A DNA stretch of 64,000 bases from Golubevia sp. BC0850 (Eukaryota; Basidiomycota; Exobasidiomycetes; Golubeviales; Golubeviaceae), in the NCBI GenBank assembly GCA_012976225.1, contig JAAVVG010000013.1:620001-684000 (forward strand), given 5' to 3'. The notes under the pieces are model-generated. The model saw nothing but the letters and a program-made list of their open reading frames with translations, was not told where the DNA came from and searched no databases. Below, piece by piece: positions 38,715 through 50,211 of the stretch; the first letter of the stretch is position 1; each line of letters opens with the position of its first letter. The position numbers were made by a program, and so were the translations under genes.

Positions 38715-40771
38715 TCAGTAAGACTTGGGAAGACCCAAAACGTTCTGACTGAGATAATTTAGAATCATTTCTCTGGAGACAGGAGCTAGACGTGGGACCA
38801 ATCTGAAGCGAGTTGAATAAAGAAAGGCCAACGAAAGGGGTCAGTCAGAAGGGCCTTGGAAGGGAAGGGGGTCTAGCAAAATGAAAGCTGTGTCGACAAC
38901 CAACTTTGACTGACATTTCTCGGAGATATCTTTCAACGTGATAATCTTTTGCGTATCTGTTGGAAATAAAGTAGAGAATTTAAATACAGAATCATGAAAA
39001 TTCTGCTTGGTATCAAAACGAGAAGCTCTCGAATCACTCACCCCATTCCTCCCAAAGTCATCACAGCATTCTCACAACACCTAAAAGCAACTTCAGCCGC
39101 CAAATACTTTGCAGCATTAGCCTGAGCCCCCGTCAGTTTTGGATCTATCCCTTCATCATACATCTTAGCAGCCGCTATAGTCAGGTGTCTGGCTCCTTCC
39201 AATTCAGCGAAGTTGATTGCGAGAGGATGCTGAATCCCTTGATTTTTCCCAATGGATCTTCCAAATACCTCCCTTTCAAGTGAATACTGAACTGCCTTTT
39301 TCAAAGCTAGATAGCCAGTTCCTAGAGATTCTCCAGCTAACAAACATCTTTCTGCATTCATTCCATGTAAAATTGCTTTAAACCCTTCTCCTTCTGTCCC
39401 AACTAAACAATCTTCTGCAATTTCGAAATCATCAAAGAAAACTTGATTCGCATCTACACAATTCCCTCCCATCTTTGGAATCTTGGTCATTGAGATTCCT
39501 GGATAAAGATCGCTAGACCCTTTTGAATTTGGAGCATTTGGTGAATCTCTAACTGGAGTGAAGAATAAGCTTAAACCTGAAGATCGAGATTCATTAGGAG
39601 TTGGAAATGACGTTCTAGCTAAAAGAACCATATGAGATGCTACTTGAGCAGAAGATGTCCAAACTTTTTGACCGTTGATTATGTATTTTGAACCTTTCTT
39701 AACAGCTGTGGTTTTGAGCTTTAAAGTTTCTGAACCTGATTGAGGTTCCGTTACTCCAAAACATGATCGGATACGACCATCTATAATTCGTGGAAGCCAG
39801 TCTGCTTTTTGTGATGAAGTTCCAAGAGCTATTAATGGCATTAGAGGATAGATCTGGGAGGAAGAGAGGGTAGAGTCGGTGAGTGGACGACTGGACGGGG
39901 GCTAGGGTGAGAATTGAGACGAGAGCTCGGAGAATTTGGAGGCTGAGATAGACTCACGTTCGCATGTATGCTATGTTTTTCGAGTTCGAAAGAAAAAGAC
40001 AGTAAAAGGAAAGAGAAGAAAAATCATCAGAGAAGGGAGAGAGAAAGTTGAAAATCGGACAGAAAGAGCCAGAAAAGGTTCTCGAGTCCACACTCGTACT
40101 GATAACTTACCTCTGAGCTCCAGCAACTGGGCAGATAGAACCAAGGTGAGATTGAAACCTTCAGTCAGCGACTCTCTAGATGGAAGTGGACTCATGAACA
40201 TGTAGAGTAGGACAAACTTCTCCATCTCGGATAACGGAACAGCCGGAGAAAGCCTCTGCTATACTCACTACTAGCTCCACTCTCTGCGATACTTTGCAGC
40301 ATAATTGTAGCTTCACTTATTCCCAATCCAGCACCTCCATATTCAGTGGGCATGCAGATTCCAATCCAACCGCCACTGGACAGCGCTGAGTAGAGCTCAT
40401 GAGGATAGCTCTCAGTCCTGAAGAGAAGGTTGCGGGTTCAGAGACACATACTCAGTTTTGGAAGTATAGTCCTAGAGATTCGAAAGAAAGAGGGAAAAGG
40501 GAAGACCTAGGGATGGCAGAGCCTGAAGGGATTGAGTAGGTACTAACTGATCTCTTTCCCTCCAATAATCGTCATTGAATTGAGAGCAAATTGAAAGAAT
40601 TGATTCCCTTACATCTCTTTGAGATTCTGTTAAACCTTGATCTGACATTCCATTGAATTGAGCTTGAGAGTGAATTGGAGAAGTTGAGAATCGTCGAGCT
40701 TGAAGGGTTGGCGGTAGAGTGAAGCCTTTTGTGACTTGTTTGGTCAAAGTTCTTCTTGAAATTGACATCAT
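38715..40771 (-). CDS. Mitochondrial acyl-CoA dehydrogenase (447 aa, 7 exons)
   Basis: Exons 40548-40771, 40269-40417, 40111-40126, 39958-39970, 39042-39853, 38915-38956, 38715-38802 (448 codons). It should oxidise an acyl-CoA with FAD, passing electrons to ETF. The presequence contains RRFSTSP, a good matrix-protease site. Family segments include SCFGVTEPQSGSE, YIINGQKVWTSS, a VFGRSIGKNQGIQHPLA stretch and GGMGYAKDYHVERYLRE. The 16- and 13-nt exons 3 and 4 are needed to encode AGAQSIHAN. The end reads PRLAPVSREMILNYL, with no EGT-type catalytic Glu where MCAD has it, as in several bacterial-type members, so the base may lie elsewhere. An upstream in-frame Met-rich extension to 40930 seems unlikely. 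Confidence 0.93.
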
Positions 40772-40939
40772 TTCAGGGGATCGATCTTGGAGAGAAAAGT
40801 TGGAATAGAGAAGAAACGTAGAAGAGGAGAAAGAGGCGGCGCTCGGACCAGTTAAATTGATTTCACCTCCACCGCGAATCATTGCCGCCCTGTTGTTCTT
40901 CCAAATCACCATCACCATCATCATCATCAATCAATCAAG
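40772..40939. promoter_or_regulatory. Bidirectional promoter, acyl-CoA dehydrogenase / SigF-like gene
   Basis: 168 bp separate the divergent start codons. It contains a CAT/CCATCATCA-type trinucleotide run near 40910-40935 and no TATA box. Shared use is inferred from spacing. Confidence 0.5.
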
Positions 40940-41983
40940 ATGCAAAATCCAGCTCAGGACGTTGAAGGAGTAGTCAAAGGATTAGTTGAAGCCAAAACAG
41001 CAGAGGAACAAAAGACTTGTATTCAGAGGTATTTCTCTCCAGATGCTAGCTTTGATCATCCACTTTGCTCTGTAGTATCCAGTCCAAACGTGAGTATCCG
41101 GTACCCGCAGTCAGAATTCAAAGCAGTCAAGCGAAATCAGCAGCAAGGTCGGATAAGAGGGGCAAGCATGAAAATGATAGAGCATGTTGCTAGCTGGAGC
41201 TCATGCTAGTCGCTACATTTCTCTTTTCCAGTCAAGAGATGATCGTCTTTTACCAATCTATCAATGGCTTAGAGTCATGTCAAATTCTAAGATCGTTGTT
41301 CATAGCGTTGGTGAGTGAAGGTAATGCTTTGCTTTGAGGCCGAGCTTCTCTTGGGAGAGCAACACTGAAGCTTTTGGTTGAACGTGCTCTTTCTCTGATC
41401 CCCCTTCGCTGCTATTAGGTTTCGACCAAGGATCAAACAAGTGGTTAGTATATTGGAGAAGATTTCGATTCAAGGTGTTCAGCGGGAAGATTGATGTTGA
41501 TCAGAGAGAGCTGAAAGTGGCTAACCTCTTGTTTCTCTCTAACTTCAAAACTTCTAGTTTCTTAGACGCAACTCAAAGTCTGATTCCAACCTTGTGGCCT
41601 CTAGCTAAGCTATATTCTCCAGATGCTCGGTAAGTCCATCTCCCTCCCGACTTCTTTACGCTTCCCTTCCCCTCCTAATCAACCCTTCTCCCCCCGCCCT
41701 CTACCCCATTTTCCCTCTCTCTCTCTTCCCTTTTCCTCCTTCCAGCATCGTAGTAGTCCTACACCTTCAAAGAGGAGGCGACGGAAAATTCTACATCAAA
41801 CGTCAAGAAGACATTTATCAACTTCAAGTTTTACCTGGTTTGATCTTCCCTTTGATTGGACCTCTGGCCATCAATACCATGAAGAGAATCGCAGGCTTCA
41901 ACTGTGCGATTTTGGCTGCTGGAGCCAGAGGGGTTGGGATTTGGAATCCGGAGAGTGGGAAGGGAAAGGGGAAGAAGAATTAG
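40940..41983 (+). CDS. SigF-like/NTF2-like fold protein (187 aa, 5 exons)
   Basis: Exons 40940-41089, 41232-41310, 41419-41443, 41558-41629, 41746-41983 (188 codons, phases consistent). The sequence follows a conserved fungal family with a SnoaL/NTF2-like fold. It has a helical start with YFSPDASFDHPLC, IYQWLRVMS and a central strand (IVVVLHLQRGGDGKFYIK). QEDIYQL and a hydrophobic tail follow (GLIFPLIGPLAINTMKRIAG). The tail could bind a membrane or a lipid. The biochemical role is not established. It diverges from the acyl-CoA dehydrogenase gene, with 168 bp between the two starts. Confidence 0.8.
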
Positions 41984-42561
41984 AAGAGTCACTCGGGTGA
42001 ATCTTGAATTGTCTATAGGAACCGATGCTCTTTGTCAATAGCGAGTTTGTAGCGAGTTTAGAGGAGTGAATAAAGTCTTATGTTCATATTTTCGATGTGA
42101 GGATGGGGATGGGGAAAGGGTATGGGAGAGAAGGATCACGGGAGGTAGTGGACTCTGTTGACTGAAGTCTAACTAGAGATTCAACTCCCCCCCCCCTCCC
42201 ACCTTTGGTCCCCTTTCCCTTGTAATGACGATTGTCAGCGCACTTGAGAAGACTTTATAGAAGAAGAAGAAAGAGAAGAGATTAGAGATCTCGAAAAGGA
42301 GACTATAAAAAAGCATCGGCCGTCCTTCGAAAGGTGTCGTCTCTTTCTTCCGTTCTCTTAACCTCTTTCACTCCTCTTTCACTCTTTTTTTCCTAACTCT
42401 CTTTTAACTCATCTTCAAATCTTGCCATCAAATTCCACCAAGAGATCACGCAGGCGCGGTTTCAGATCATCTCTCTTTCTTTCTCTCCAAACCATAACCT
42501 AAATTAGAAATCAGTGTTTTAAGTTAATTCAACTCGAAAGTAGCAGTGAGTTGGTACCAGG
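41984..42561. other. Intergenic: C10 run and TATA-like box before TMEM184-type gene
   Basis: A run of ten C at 42187-42196 and a plus-strand TATAAAA at 42304-42310, about 250 bp before the next start codon. The rest is a pyrimidine-rich leader. No coding signal. Confidence 0.5.
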
Positions 42562-45500
42562 ATGGTATCAGAATGTCCAGCTGACAATCGAGCAATAGTT
42601 GAACAGGAAGAATTTTGGAATGGCCAATTCGATGCTCATAAAGTGAGTACACAAAAGAGCAACAGCCAGAGGGAGAGTGAAAGTTGGGAGGTGAAGGTGA
42701 AGTTGAAAAGCAAGGTCTAGATGATCTCCAATGGTTGAGGCGCAAGGTGAAGAGAAGAAATGGAGAATTGAAAAGATGCTGGTCAAAGTGCAGGTGCTTT
42801 GAAGAGTGTCCAGAGGGGAAGGGAGATTGGGGTCGGAAGGGAGGGCCGTGAGAAGCATGCTCTCAAATGAACCATGATTTCTGTTATACCCTGCAACTCT
42901 TGCTATGCCCAGCTATTCAGATGATTTTCAAGGAACAGTCAGGATGGATTAGAGACCAAGCATGCAACTTGTAGAGGAGAGAAGCCAAGGTCACCGAGAC
43001 AGCTCCAAAGCCTCATCCTTGGGTGCTCCATTCGCTTCTACTCTTGACAGAAACCAAGCCTTCAGCTCCAACCATTTCCGGTCAATCATACTGTGTCAAG
43101 CTAGCTGCTAACCGCTTTGCTCGCTGCAACCCTCTCCATCCTCCAGATCGGCTGGATCATCTCCGGAGCAGCAGCAGCCTTAACAATCTTCATCTCCTTA
43201 ATAACGATTTTTGGACATGCAAGAAATTACAATCGACCATTAGAACAAAGACAAATCATTCGAATCTTACTTTTCGCTCCAGTTTTCGCCTCGGTTAGCT
43301 TTCTTTCTTATCGATTTTTTCGATCTTACACTTACTATGAATTGGCAGAAGTGGCATATGAAGCTTTCGCAATCGCAAGTTTCTTAATGTTATTACTTCA
43401 ATATGTTGGTGATAATGTAGAAGAACAAGTAGATGTCTTTGCAAAAAAGGAGAAAAGAAAACTTCCAATGCCATTTTGTTGTTGGAGATATAGGCCTAGC
43501 AAAGCTTATTTTTTGAACTTGTTGAAGTGGGGAGTTATTCAGTATAGTGAGTGGATCGATCAATATGCTTTACTTTGTAGTTGGCTGACTCTTGTTTGCC
43601 TTCCATGATATCCTTTCACAGTCATCGTTAGACCAGCTCTATCGATAGCGGGAATCATTTTAGAGTACTTCGAATTACTGTGTACTTCTTCTTATTCATA
43701 CAAATATGGAGAAGTCTATCTAGTAGCAGTGGATTTCGTTTCGATTTCAATAGCTCTTTATGCTCTCATCGTTCTCTACGGTTTATTGAAAGAAGATCTG
43801 AAAGGACGTCGACCTCTAGCCAAATTCATGACCATCAAATTAGCAATCTTTTTCACTTTCTATCAATCCTTCGTCTTTGGGGTCCTACAAGATCACGGAG
43901 TGATTAGAGGAACTAAATATTGGACAGCAACTAACGTAGCAGATGGTTTAAATGCATTAGCAACCTCTTTAGAAATGGTCATCGTCGCTGCTTTTCAAAT
44001 GTGGGCTTTTCCTTGGAATGAATATTATGTTGATAGATTGAACAAAGATGGAAGTAAAGTCATGCCTATCAAAGCGAATAAGAAAGGTAAAACTAGTATT
44101 TGGAGAAGCATGTTCAATGCTTTGAATTTTTCAGATCTTTTCGTTGAATTATGGCATAGTATTAGATTTGGGTTCGATAGGATGAGAGGGAAAGAGTATA
44201 CTAGAACGGATGCTAGATTTGGGAAATTTGATATCGCAGCTGCTTTTGGTGCTGAAGGTCAAGGGAATGCAAGTCAGAGAGGTGATCAAAGTCCGCTGGC
44301 TGGTGTCACTTCTAGAGATGGAAGGTTTGAAATGGAAGAACATCGATTAGGTCCTAATGGCGAGAAAATCAAGTCAAATCTTCAAGTTCCATCTTCTAAT
44401 GAGAATTATCAACAGAGAGATTTCGTTAGCTTTGATCCGAATTCTAGTTCCGGGTTCAATAGTAGTGGGAAAGTAGGAAATGGAAATACTTATCTTTATG
44501 CTAGTACTCCTCCTACTTCCGAATTCACACGAAGTTCAAACGACTCGGATACTCTTGGTTCTTTAAGAAATGGAAGTGGTTACGGAGCAAACAATGGGGT
44601 TCACAGGAGAAGACCTTCCTTCGACCCACATCCTTTATCAAGAGCTATTCAGGAAAATGAAGCAGAACCTGAAAGTTATAACGATTCATCAGATATTGGT
44701 CTGTTAAACAAATCACCTTCAGCTCCGAACCATGGCAATAGTCGGTTAGCTCCCGCTCTAAATTTAGTTAATTTGCCAGGTCAAGCAGACTTGGGTCGAT
44801 TGTCTCCATCTCCAAGATCTCCAAGAGATAGTTCAGGTAGATATCCAAGTTTCATCTATGATTCTGAAAACTTCAAGAATGGAAATTCTAATGGACTTGA
44901 TAGTAGAGAGAATAGTCCTGGTGGAATAGGAAGAGGCTTTGGATCTCGATCTTCAAGTCCCAATCCGAATTTTAATCCTGGGTCAAATGGAGAAGCAAAT
45001 GGAATTCCAAGACAACCAAATCCTCTTCAACCTGGAAGTTGGAATGAAACTCATTATAGAGTTAGTGGATTCCCAAGAGAAAGTTTCATTGAAACTGATA
45101 GTGGAAGTCATTATTCTAATCAGAATCAAGTTGGAAATTCAACTCAAGAACCTCAAAGAGTTCATCCTAATGCCTTATACCCTCATCAACAGAATGGAAA
45201 TCATCTTCGAAAGGATCAACAATTTGATTCTTCGAGGCAGCAGCAGCATCCAATCCAATCTCAAACATCTCAGCCACGATATCTACAACAACAAACTACA
45301 CTTCCTTCAACATACCAATCTCAAGTTCCGCCGCCTTCTCAACCTCCACCGAATCAACCACTTCCAATCACACCACTTTCAATACCAAACAAACAGAAAC
45401 GAACTCCTCCTGCAGCAGCTCCAGCTCCACTTCTAGAACAACTTGAACTACTGAACCATCCAAATTCAGAATCGAATCCTTCTAGTTCTCAACCTTTATC

Positions 45501-45714
45501 AGTACCGATACCTCAATCTCAAAGAAGAGGACCTCCAACTAATTTCATCAATCAAACTGGTTTCAGAGATTCACTTTTCGCTCCGGATACAATCGTAGGT
45601 CAAGGTCAAAGACCTATTTCAGTGAATAGTGAAGGTGAATTGGAAGGGGCTTCTAGTGCTGGTCATGAAACTTTGAAAAGTAGACCTGGTAGTTGGGAAC
45701 CTCAAGCTTTATAG
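42562..45714 (+). CDS. TMEM184/DUF300-type multi-pass membrane protein (857 aa, 3 exons)
   Basis: Exons 42562-42642, 43147-43546, 43622-45714 (858 codons). The membrane half resembles the organic solute transporter alpha/TMEM184 family. It has seven likely helices, including IGWIISGAAAALTIFISLI, FLSYRFFRSYTYYELAEVAY, a cysteine-containing loop (PFCCWRYRP) and LAKFMTIKLAIFFTFYQSF. DHGVI and an EMVIVAAFQMWAF helix follow. From about residue 370 the protein is a long Asn/Ser/Pro/Gln-rich cytosolic tail without recognisable domains. Fungal members localise to vacuolar or endosomal membranes in some species, but the transport substrate here is unknown. Intron 1 is 504 nt. Confidence 0.9.
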
Positions 45715-46183
45715 TCACTACAAATTATAGAAATCGAGGTTCTGTTCTCCCTGGTCTCTGTTTCTTCCTTCCTTTTGTCTTCATCTCTAAGGTCTTTCTC
45801 ACCATTTAAAGTCCTATCTCTTATTGTTCATACCCTCTTTTCTTTGCATCGTTCTCAGTCTCGACTTGCAATCTCTCTGTGTCCCTCTCTGACCCCTGAT
45901 TCATTCTCTTGTTTAAAGGTTACACACGCTCTTTTCTCTGTTCTTCTACCTTGCACAATTGAGGATTTGCTCGCTCTTTCTTTCTTCGTAAATGAAATGC
46001 AAGTTGATAGGCTTGATGAAAATTGTCTGAAACTGACGATGGGATTCCGCGTATGGGCTCTTGAGAACACTCATTTCATCCCCTTTCCGAAACCATACCC
46101 ATTCCTTCTGATTTGATTCTTGATCCTTTCCATCCATCTCAACTCAACTATCCAACTCAACTCAATCCATCAACATCCAAACC
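45715..46183. other. Intergenic, no gene seen
   Basis: 3' flank of the TMEM184-type gene and promoter/leader of the next gene. It ends in repeated CAACTCAACT-like pyrimidine-rich leader sequence. Confidence 0.5.
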
Positions 46184-47387
46184 ATGTCACTCACACGACG
46201 AGAAGCGAGTCTGAGTAGGATGAGTTTCCCAACTCTGCTGATCAAGTTAAGCTGTTTATTACTCTTAACTTTAACAATCTCTTCAACTTCAACCTTAGCA
46301 GCAGATCCAATCGTAGTCACTCAACCAAATAGTGCAGCTAATCAACAAGCTGGTTCAGCAGGAGGAGGTTCAAATTCAGTTGCATCCTCAACTTCAATTA
46401 ACCCAATGGCAGCAGCAGGTGGAATCACAATCACCAAACCAGCTCAAACTGCTCAAGCTTCTTATTACAAAATCGCATCAGGAGTTCCAGTTACATTCGC
46501 ATGGAATTTCACTTCAATCATTAATTATCCATCAAGTCTTTTCGTTTATGCCTATTGTTCAGAGAATTCAAATTCTTATCCAATAGCTGCTTCACCAAGC
46601 AATGGTTTAAATGGTAGAGCTACTCAAGTCATTTGGGATCCTTACTCTTATTCTTTAGCTGCTGCTCAATCCAACTTACCTCAATTAATTCAAGCCACTT
46701 ATAGATTGAAAATCTTTGATGAGAGAGGTGAAAACGTTGGCGCTTCTGGTGGTTTGTTTCAACCTAATACTAGAGTGGAATTTGCTCTTTATATTCCCAG
46801 TAGATATACTCCTTTGGCTGGTTAGTAATCTTTGCTTCGGTTTCAGAGATGAGCGTACTTTGAGGGAAGGGGTAGAGTTTGGGGAATGGGATAGCTCCCG
46901 TGTCACACGGGAACTATGGAGCTCAGCTTCCGCTCTTGCAAAGATAGCGATTCTGACTCATTCTCAAAAACTTTGAGCTTATCAGGCAAGTGAACCTAGG
47001 GAGGTTGATGCTTCGTCGCGAGGGAGGAAGAGGGGCAAGGGGTCACTCAAAAGACTCTGTGCTACGAGCAGACCCTCTTGCCTCTTCCGGCTTCGACGTT
47101 TGCTCTTTTCTTCGTAGCTCCTCCAACTAGCCAATCGCATCTCAGTTTATCAATTGATTGAATGCGCGTTCCATCTGGTAGAAGCCTAAGGTCTTGCTGT
47201 TGAATCCATGATCTAACGTGTCCCTTGATGTCTCCTCCCTCTTTCTCTTCCCTTCTCAGATGGTTGGGTCTGCGGTTCCTGCAGTGGTGCTCTCTCACTC
47301 TCACCGACTTCTCCTGCCATGATTGCAATCTTATCGACGGCGGTAGTTATGTTAGCTGGTGCTTGGAATGTAGCTGGAAGGGGTTAA
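46184..47387 (+). CDS. DUF7137-type secretory-pathway protein (254 aa, 2 exons)
   Basis: Exons 46184-46820 and 47260-47387 (255 codons). A signal sequence (FPTLLIKLSCLLLLTLTISS) is followed by a Ser/Ala/Gly-rich spacer. A beta-rich domain then matches the fungal DUF7137 pattern: ITITKPAQTAQASYYKIASG, VTFAWNFTS, VIWDPYSYSLAAAQ, RLKIFDERG, VEFALYIPSRYTPLA, and WVCGSCSGA across the splice. It ends with a hydrophobic segment (AMIAILSTAVVMLAG), either a membrane anchor or a GPI signal. Function unknown. A second in-frame Met at 46220 would place the signal peptide at the very start. The 439-nt intron carries a perfect-looking hairpin. Confidence 0.85.
46891..46917 (+). repeat. Hairpin-forming inverted repeat in the DUF7137 gene intron
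   Basis: Two 12-base arms (atagctcccgtg and cacgggaactat) separated by TCA, with a single C-A mismatch. It lies 70 nt inside the 439-nt intron (46821-47259). Confidence 0.7.
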
Positions 47388-47797
47388 AGAAGGAACTGGA
47401 AATGATTTGACCTTCTGAAAAGGCAGGAAATCTCAACTGGGGAACTTTCTCAATCAAAGGCAGCGAATTAAAAACCACAAAATAAATCAGTGGGAAAGGA
47501 AATTGGATCTCCCTTCAGGAATTTCCCAAATCTAAAATATCATCTCTCTTCAAAGTTCTTTAAAGAAAGTCGCTACACCTACCACTCATCTCAAGATCCC
47601 TCCTCTGAAAACCTATCCTTCTCATGAATTTCTCCTAAGAAACGACTCCAAATCAAAACAAAGATCATTCAATCCCTGAACCCTATGGATCTTCAGCTTC
47701 GGAGCCAACATCTAAAAGAACAACCGCATACATCCAAGCTCTTACGGACAATTCCCAACCCTCTCCCATCCCTCTGTCTCTCGATTTCTCATTCTCC

Positions 47798-47805
47798 TAT
47801 ATAAA
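47798..47805 (+). promoter_or_regulatory. Orphan TATA box
   Basis: TATATAAA on the plus strand with no recognised gene directly downstream. Confidence 0.4.
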
Positions 47806-47990
47806 TGATGCTCCTTCAACGTACTTCCATTCGCCTCTAAATGTCCTTTTCTCACGCAATTTTCCGAACGCTCTACGAACTCTTGATTCATCCGTTTCCC
47901 CTTCCCTGGTTTCTTCCCTTCTTTCTCTCTATCTCCGCAACCGAGAAACATCTCAATCTTCCTTGTTTTAATACTTTTCATCCTTTTCTT

Positions 47991-48013
47991 CTCTCTCTCT
48001 CTCTCTCTCTCTC
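47991..48013. repeat. (CT)n microsatellite
   Basis: About eleven CT units in intergenic DNA. On the minus strand it produces a spurious Arg-Glu repeat frame. Confidence 0.9.
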
Positions 48014-48514
48014 GCACCTTCTCCTCTGTTTTAGTCACTTCTTTTCTTTCAGCAAGGTTTCGACTCTCTCTTCTCTCTTTTCGTTTCTTTGTGAACGAGG
48101 TTTGGGTTTGTGAGATACCAGATTGAGCGATTGAGGTTCGGTTGAAAAAGCGCTTACTCATTTCGTTGGGTTTTGGAGATGTCAATTTGGAAAAGATGGA
48201 TAGAAAGAAGGAGCAGATATGTTCAAGCGTTGGCATTTAATCAACAAAAGACGGAGATCTTCAAGATTGTAGTGGCTACTTCCAAGCCTCTAGATCCATT
48301 CGCTTCTCTGCGTGCTCGACTTCGTGAGAGAGTTTGCGTTTTCAGGTCTTCCGGTGCTGTTTGGTGAAGAGTTCCAGTCAATCAAAGAACTGGCGAGACT
48401 GGAGAAGGTTGACATGATGAAAGATTCGTGCTGGAAAATAGAAAACATGATGAAGTGACGCTGGAAGAGGAAACCGTGACAATGAGAATACAAGTACAGA
48501 GAGAAAGAGAAGAC

Positions 48515-49458
48515 CTAGATTCCACAAAGACCGTTCTTGCAGTATCCGTTCGAGTTATGGATGGAAGTGATGTCATCTGGGGAAATAGAAGAAGAAGTGA
48601 AGAGAGGTGAGCAAAGATTTCAAAGAAGGTCTCGATTCTCTCTCGACTTGAAACTCACTTTGTCCACCGTAGTTAGTGGCCTTCTCGGTACCTGAGCAAG
48701 CCTTGAAAGCAGCGCAGGTCAACTTTCCAGGAGAGTAGGAATCTTTGACATCAGACTCGAGCTCTTGGTAGACGTTGATGAAGTTACAGTTGTTGATCGA
48801 GTTGCAGATGGCGATGCAATCTTGAACGGAGTCCACTAGACCATAAGTCAGATAGTTTTCGTTATCGATGGTAGCAGCCCCAGTACCTGCCTTTCCTGCG
48901 TAGTATCCAGTAGTTGGAGTAGTGGTGTAGTCCTTGAAGGCGGTGGTGTATCCAGAGAGGCAGGGGCTTGAAGGAGAAGTTGAAGTGGTAGAGGGTGGAG
49001 GGGTTGGAGTCGATTTCTTGCAGCAGGTGAAGTTCTTAGCCCAGGAGAAAGAACAGAAGTTCAGGTCGCCGTTGTCCCAAGTGGGCTGTAGGAGAGAAGA
49101 GGGTGGGGTCGAGAGGTGTGAGTGAGAGTGTCGAGTGAGGGGGAGTCGCCAGCGACCTCCAGTCACGAAGAGCTTTACTCACGATGCTAGACCAAGGGAG
49201 AGAACCCCACTTTCCTGTACCTTTGCTTCCCTTGTACCAACCAGGGTGACTTCCCTTCTCGTGAGGTGGCAACTCAGCTCCGTAACATTTCTTGGAAGAA
49301 AGTCCAGAGCAACCGAAGAGACCGAAACAAGATGAGCCACTGACTCCCAAGTTGAGAGAGACTCCTAGACCCAAGTTGAGACTCCCCAGGGTTAGAGCTG
49401 AGGCTGGAATGCTTGACACTAGAAGAGTTGAGGCGAGGATTGGGAGAGTGAAGTTCAT
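48515..49458 (-). CDS. Secreted cysteine-rich protein, PAN/apple-like (254 aa, 3 exons)
   Basis: Exons 49183-49458, 48659-49085, 48515-48576 (255 codons). It has a signal peptide (MNFTLPILASTLLVSSIPAS), a Gly/Leu-rich stretch with paired cysteines (SSCFGLFGCSGL), then a Thr/Pro/Ser linker. A C-terminal domain follows, with GYYAGKAGTG, TYGLVDSVQDCIAICNSINN, CNFINVY and GKLTCAAFKACSGT. The DC..IC....CNFIN spacing is that of fungal PAN/apple-like carbohydrate- or protein-binding domains. The likely place is the cell wall or the medium. Assignment to a named family is tentative. Confidence 0.82.
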
Positions 49459-49575
49459 GTTGATGGAGAGAGAGTTGGAGTGGGCTGGTCGAGGAAGCTG
49501 AAGAAGAAGAAGAGAGGAAAAGAGGAGAAGAAAGTTGTTGGGATAGAGAGGATTTGATTAGAGATTACTGAGCCT

Positions 49576-49582
49576 CTTATAT
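49576..49582 (-). promoter_or_regulatory. TATA box of the Cys-rich secreted-protein gene
   Basis: TATATAA on the minus strand, about 118 bp upstream of the start at 49458. Confidence 0.6.
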
Positions 49583-50211
49583 AGCTTTCTCATCCATCCT
49601 TGAGATGAATGCAGAGCTTGAGGTTACTCCTCTACGCAGCAGTTCTGAGATTCTTTCCGTCCTACGTCCCTTCTAGATCTTCGAATTGCTAGCCAAAAAG
49701 AACGACTATGTCTAGAATGGAGAAAACGTCTGATGAGACCGCTTCCGGGCTTCATGTACGAGCTCTGTCGACGAAGCTGAGACCAGCTCGAGATCTCTTC
49801 CAACCGCTTTCGTCCATCAAACGAGATTTGTCAAGGCTCTAAGAGGCTCGACTAAACCTGCTAGAGTAATGACCTAGAAACGAAAGCTAGATGGGATATA
49901 CAGAACGCATCCAGAAATGAGTCGACATTCTCCCATCGACGGAGAATTCCTTACGATGTAGAAGCAGCTGCGAAGGGAAGTTGACTGACTTCTATAATGG
50001 ATCAGGCTTAAGATGAAGCTTCAAAAAGAAGTGGCTCTACACAATCTGTTCAAAAACGAAAAAGTCAGAAGGAAAATTTGCAAATGAAAGAATTATTGCT
50101 CTCAACCCCCTTGCGTCTCCCACTGTCACCCTTCGTCTTCAGTTCCTTCTTCTTTTCTTCGTGAATCTCCAACAGTTTTACTGTTTCTAAACATTTTTCG
50201 ATCCTCAACTC
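49583..50211. other. Gap, no gene seen
   Basis: Upstream DNA of the Cys-rich secreted-protein gene and 3' flank of the F-box pseudogene. No reading frame of note. Confidence 0.5.

Larger units (their letters stand above)
47388..48514. other. Intergenic with plus-strand TATA box; possible unannotated transcript
   Basis: A strong plus-strand TATATAAA at 47798-47805 is followed by a CT repeat (47991-48013) and a 62-codon plus-strand frame at 48182-48367 beginning MSIWKRWIERR. No conserved gene is visible. The arrangement suggests a short mRNA or noncoding transcript running toward, and antisense to, the 3' end of the Cys-rich secreted-protein gene. Confidence 0.35.

Noticed and set aside
40772-40930. 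Met-rich N-terminal extension of the acyl-CoA dehydrogenase
   Set aside because: The presequence starting at 40771 is a typical mitochondrial one, and the extension would consume the shared promoter.
44939-45436. 165-codon alternative frame in the TMEM184-type gene
   Set aside because: A shadow of the low-complexity Asn/Gln-rich tail; the main frame continues from clear membrane helices to a stop at 45714.
47742-48236. 164-codon minus-strand frame with Arg-Glu repeats
   Set aside because: It lacks an ATG start, and its repeats are simply the translation of the (CT)n microsatellite at 47991-48013.
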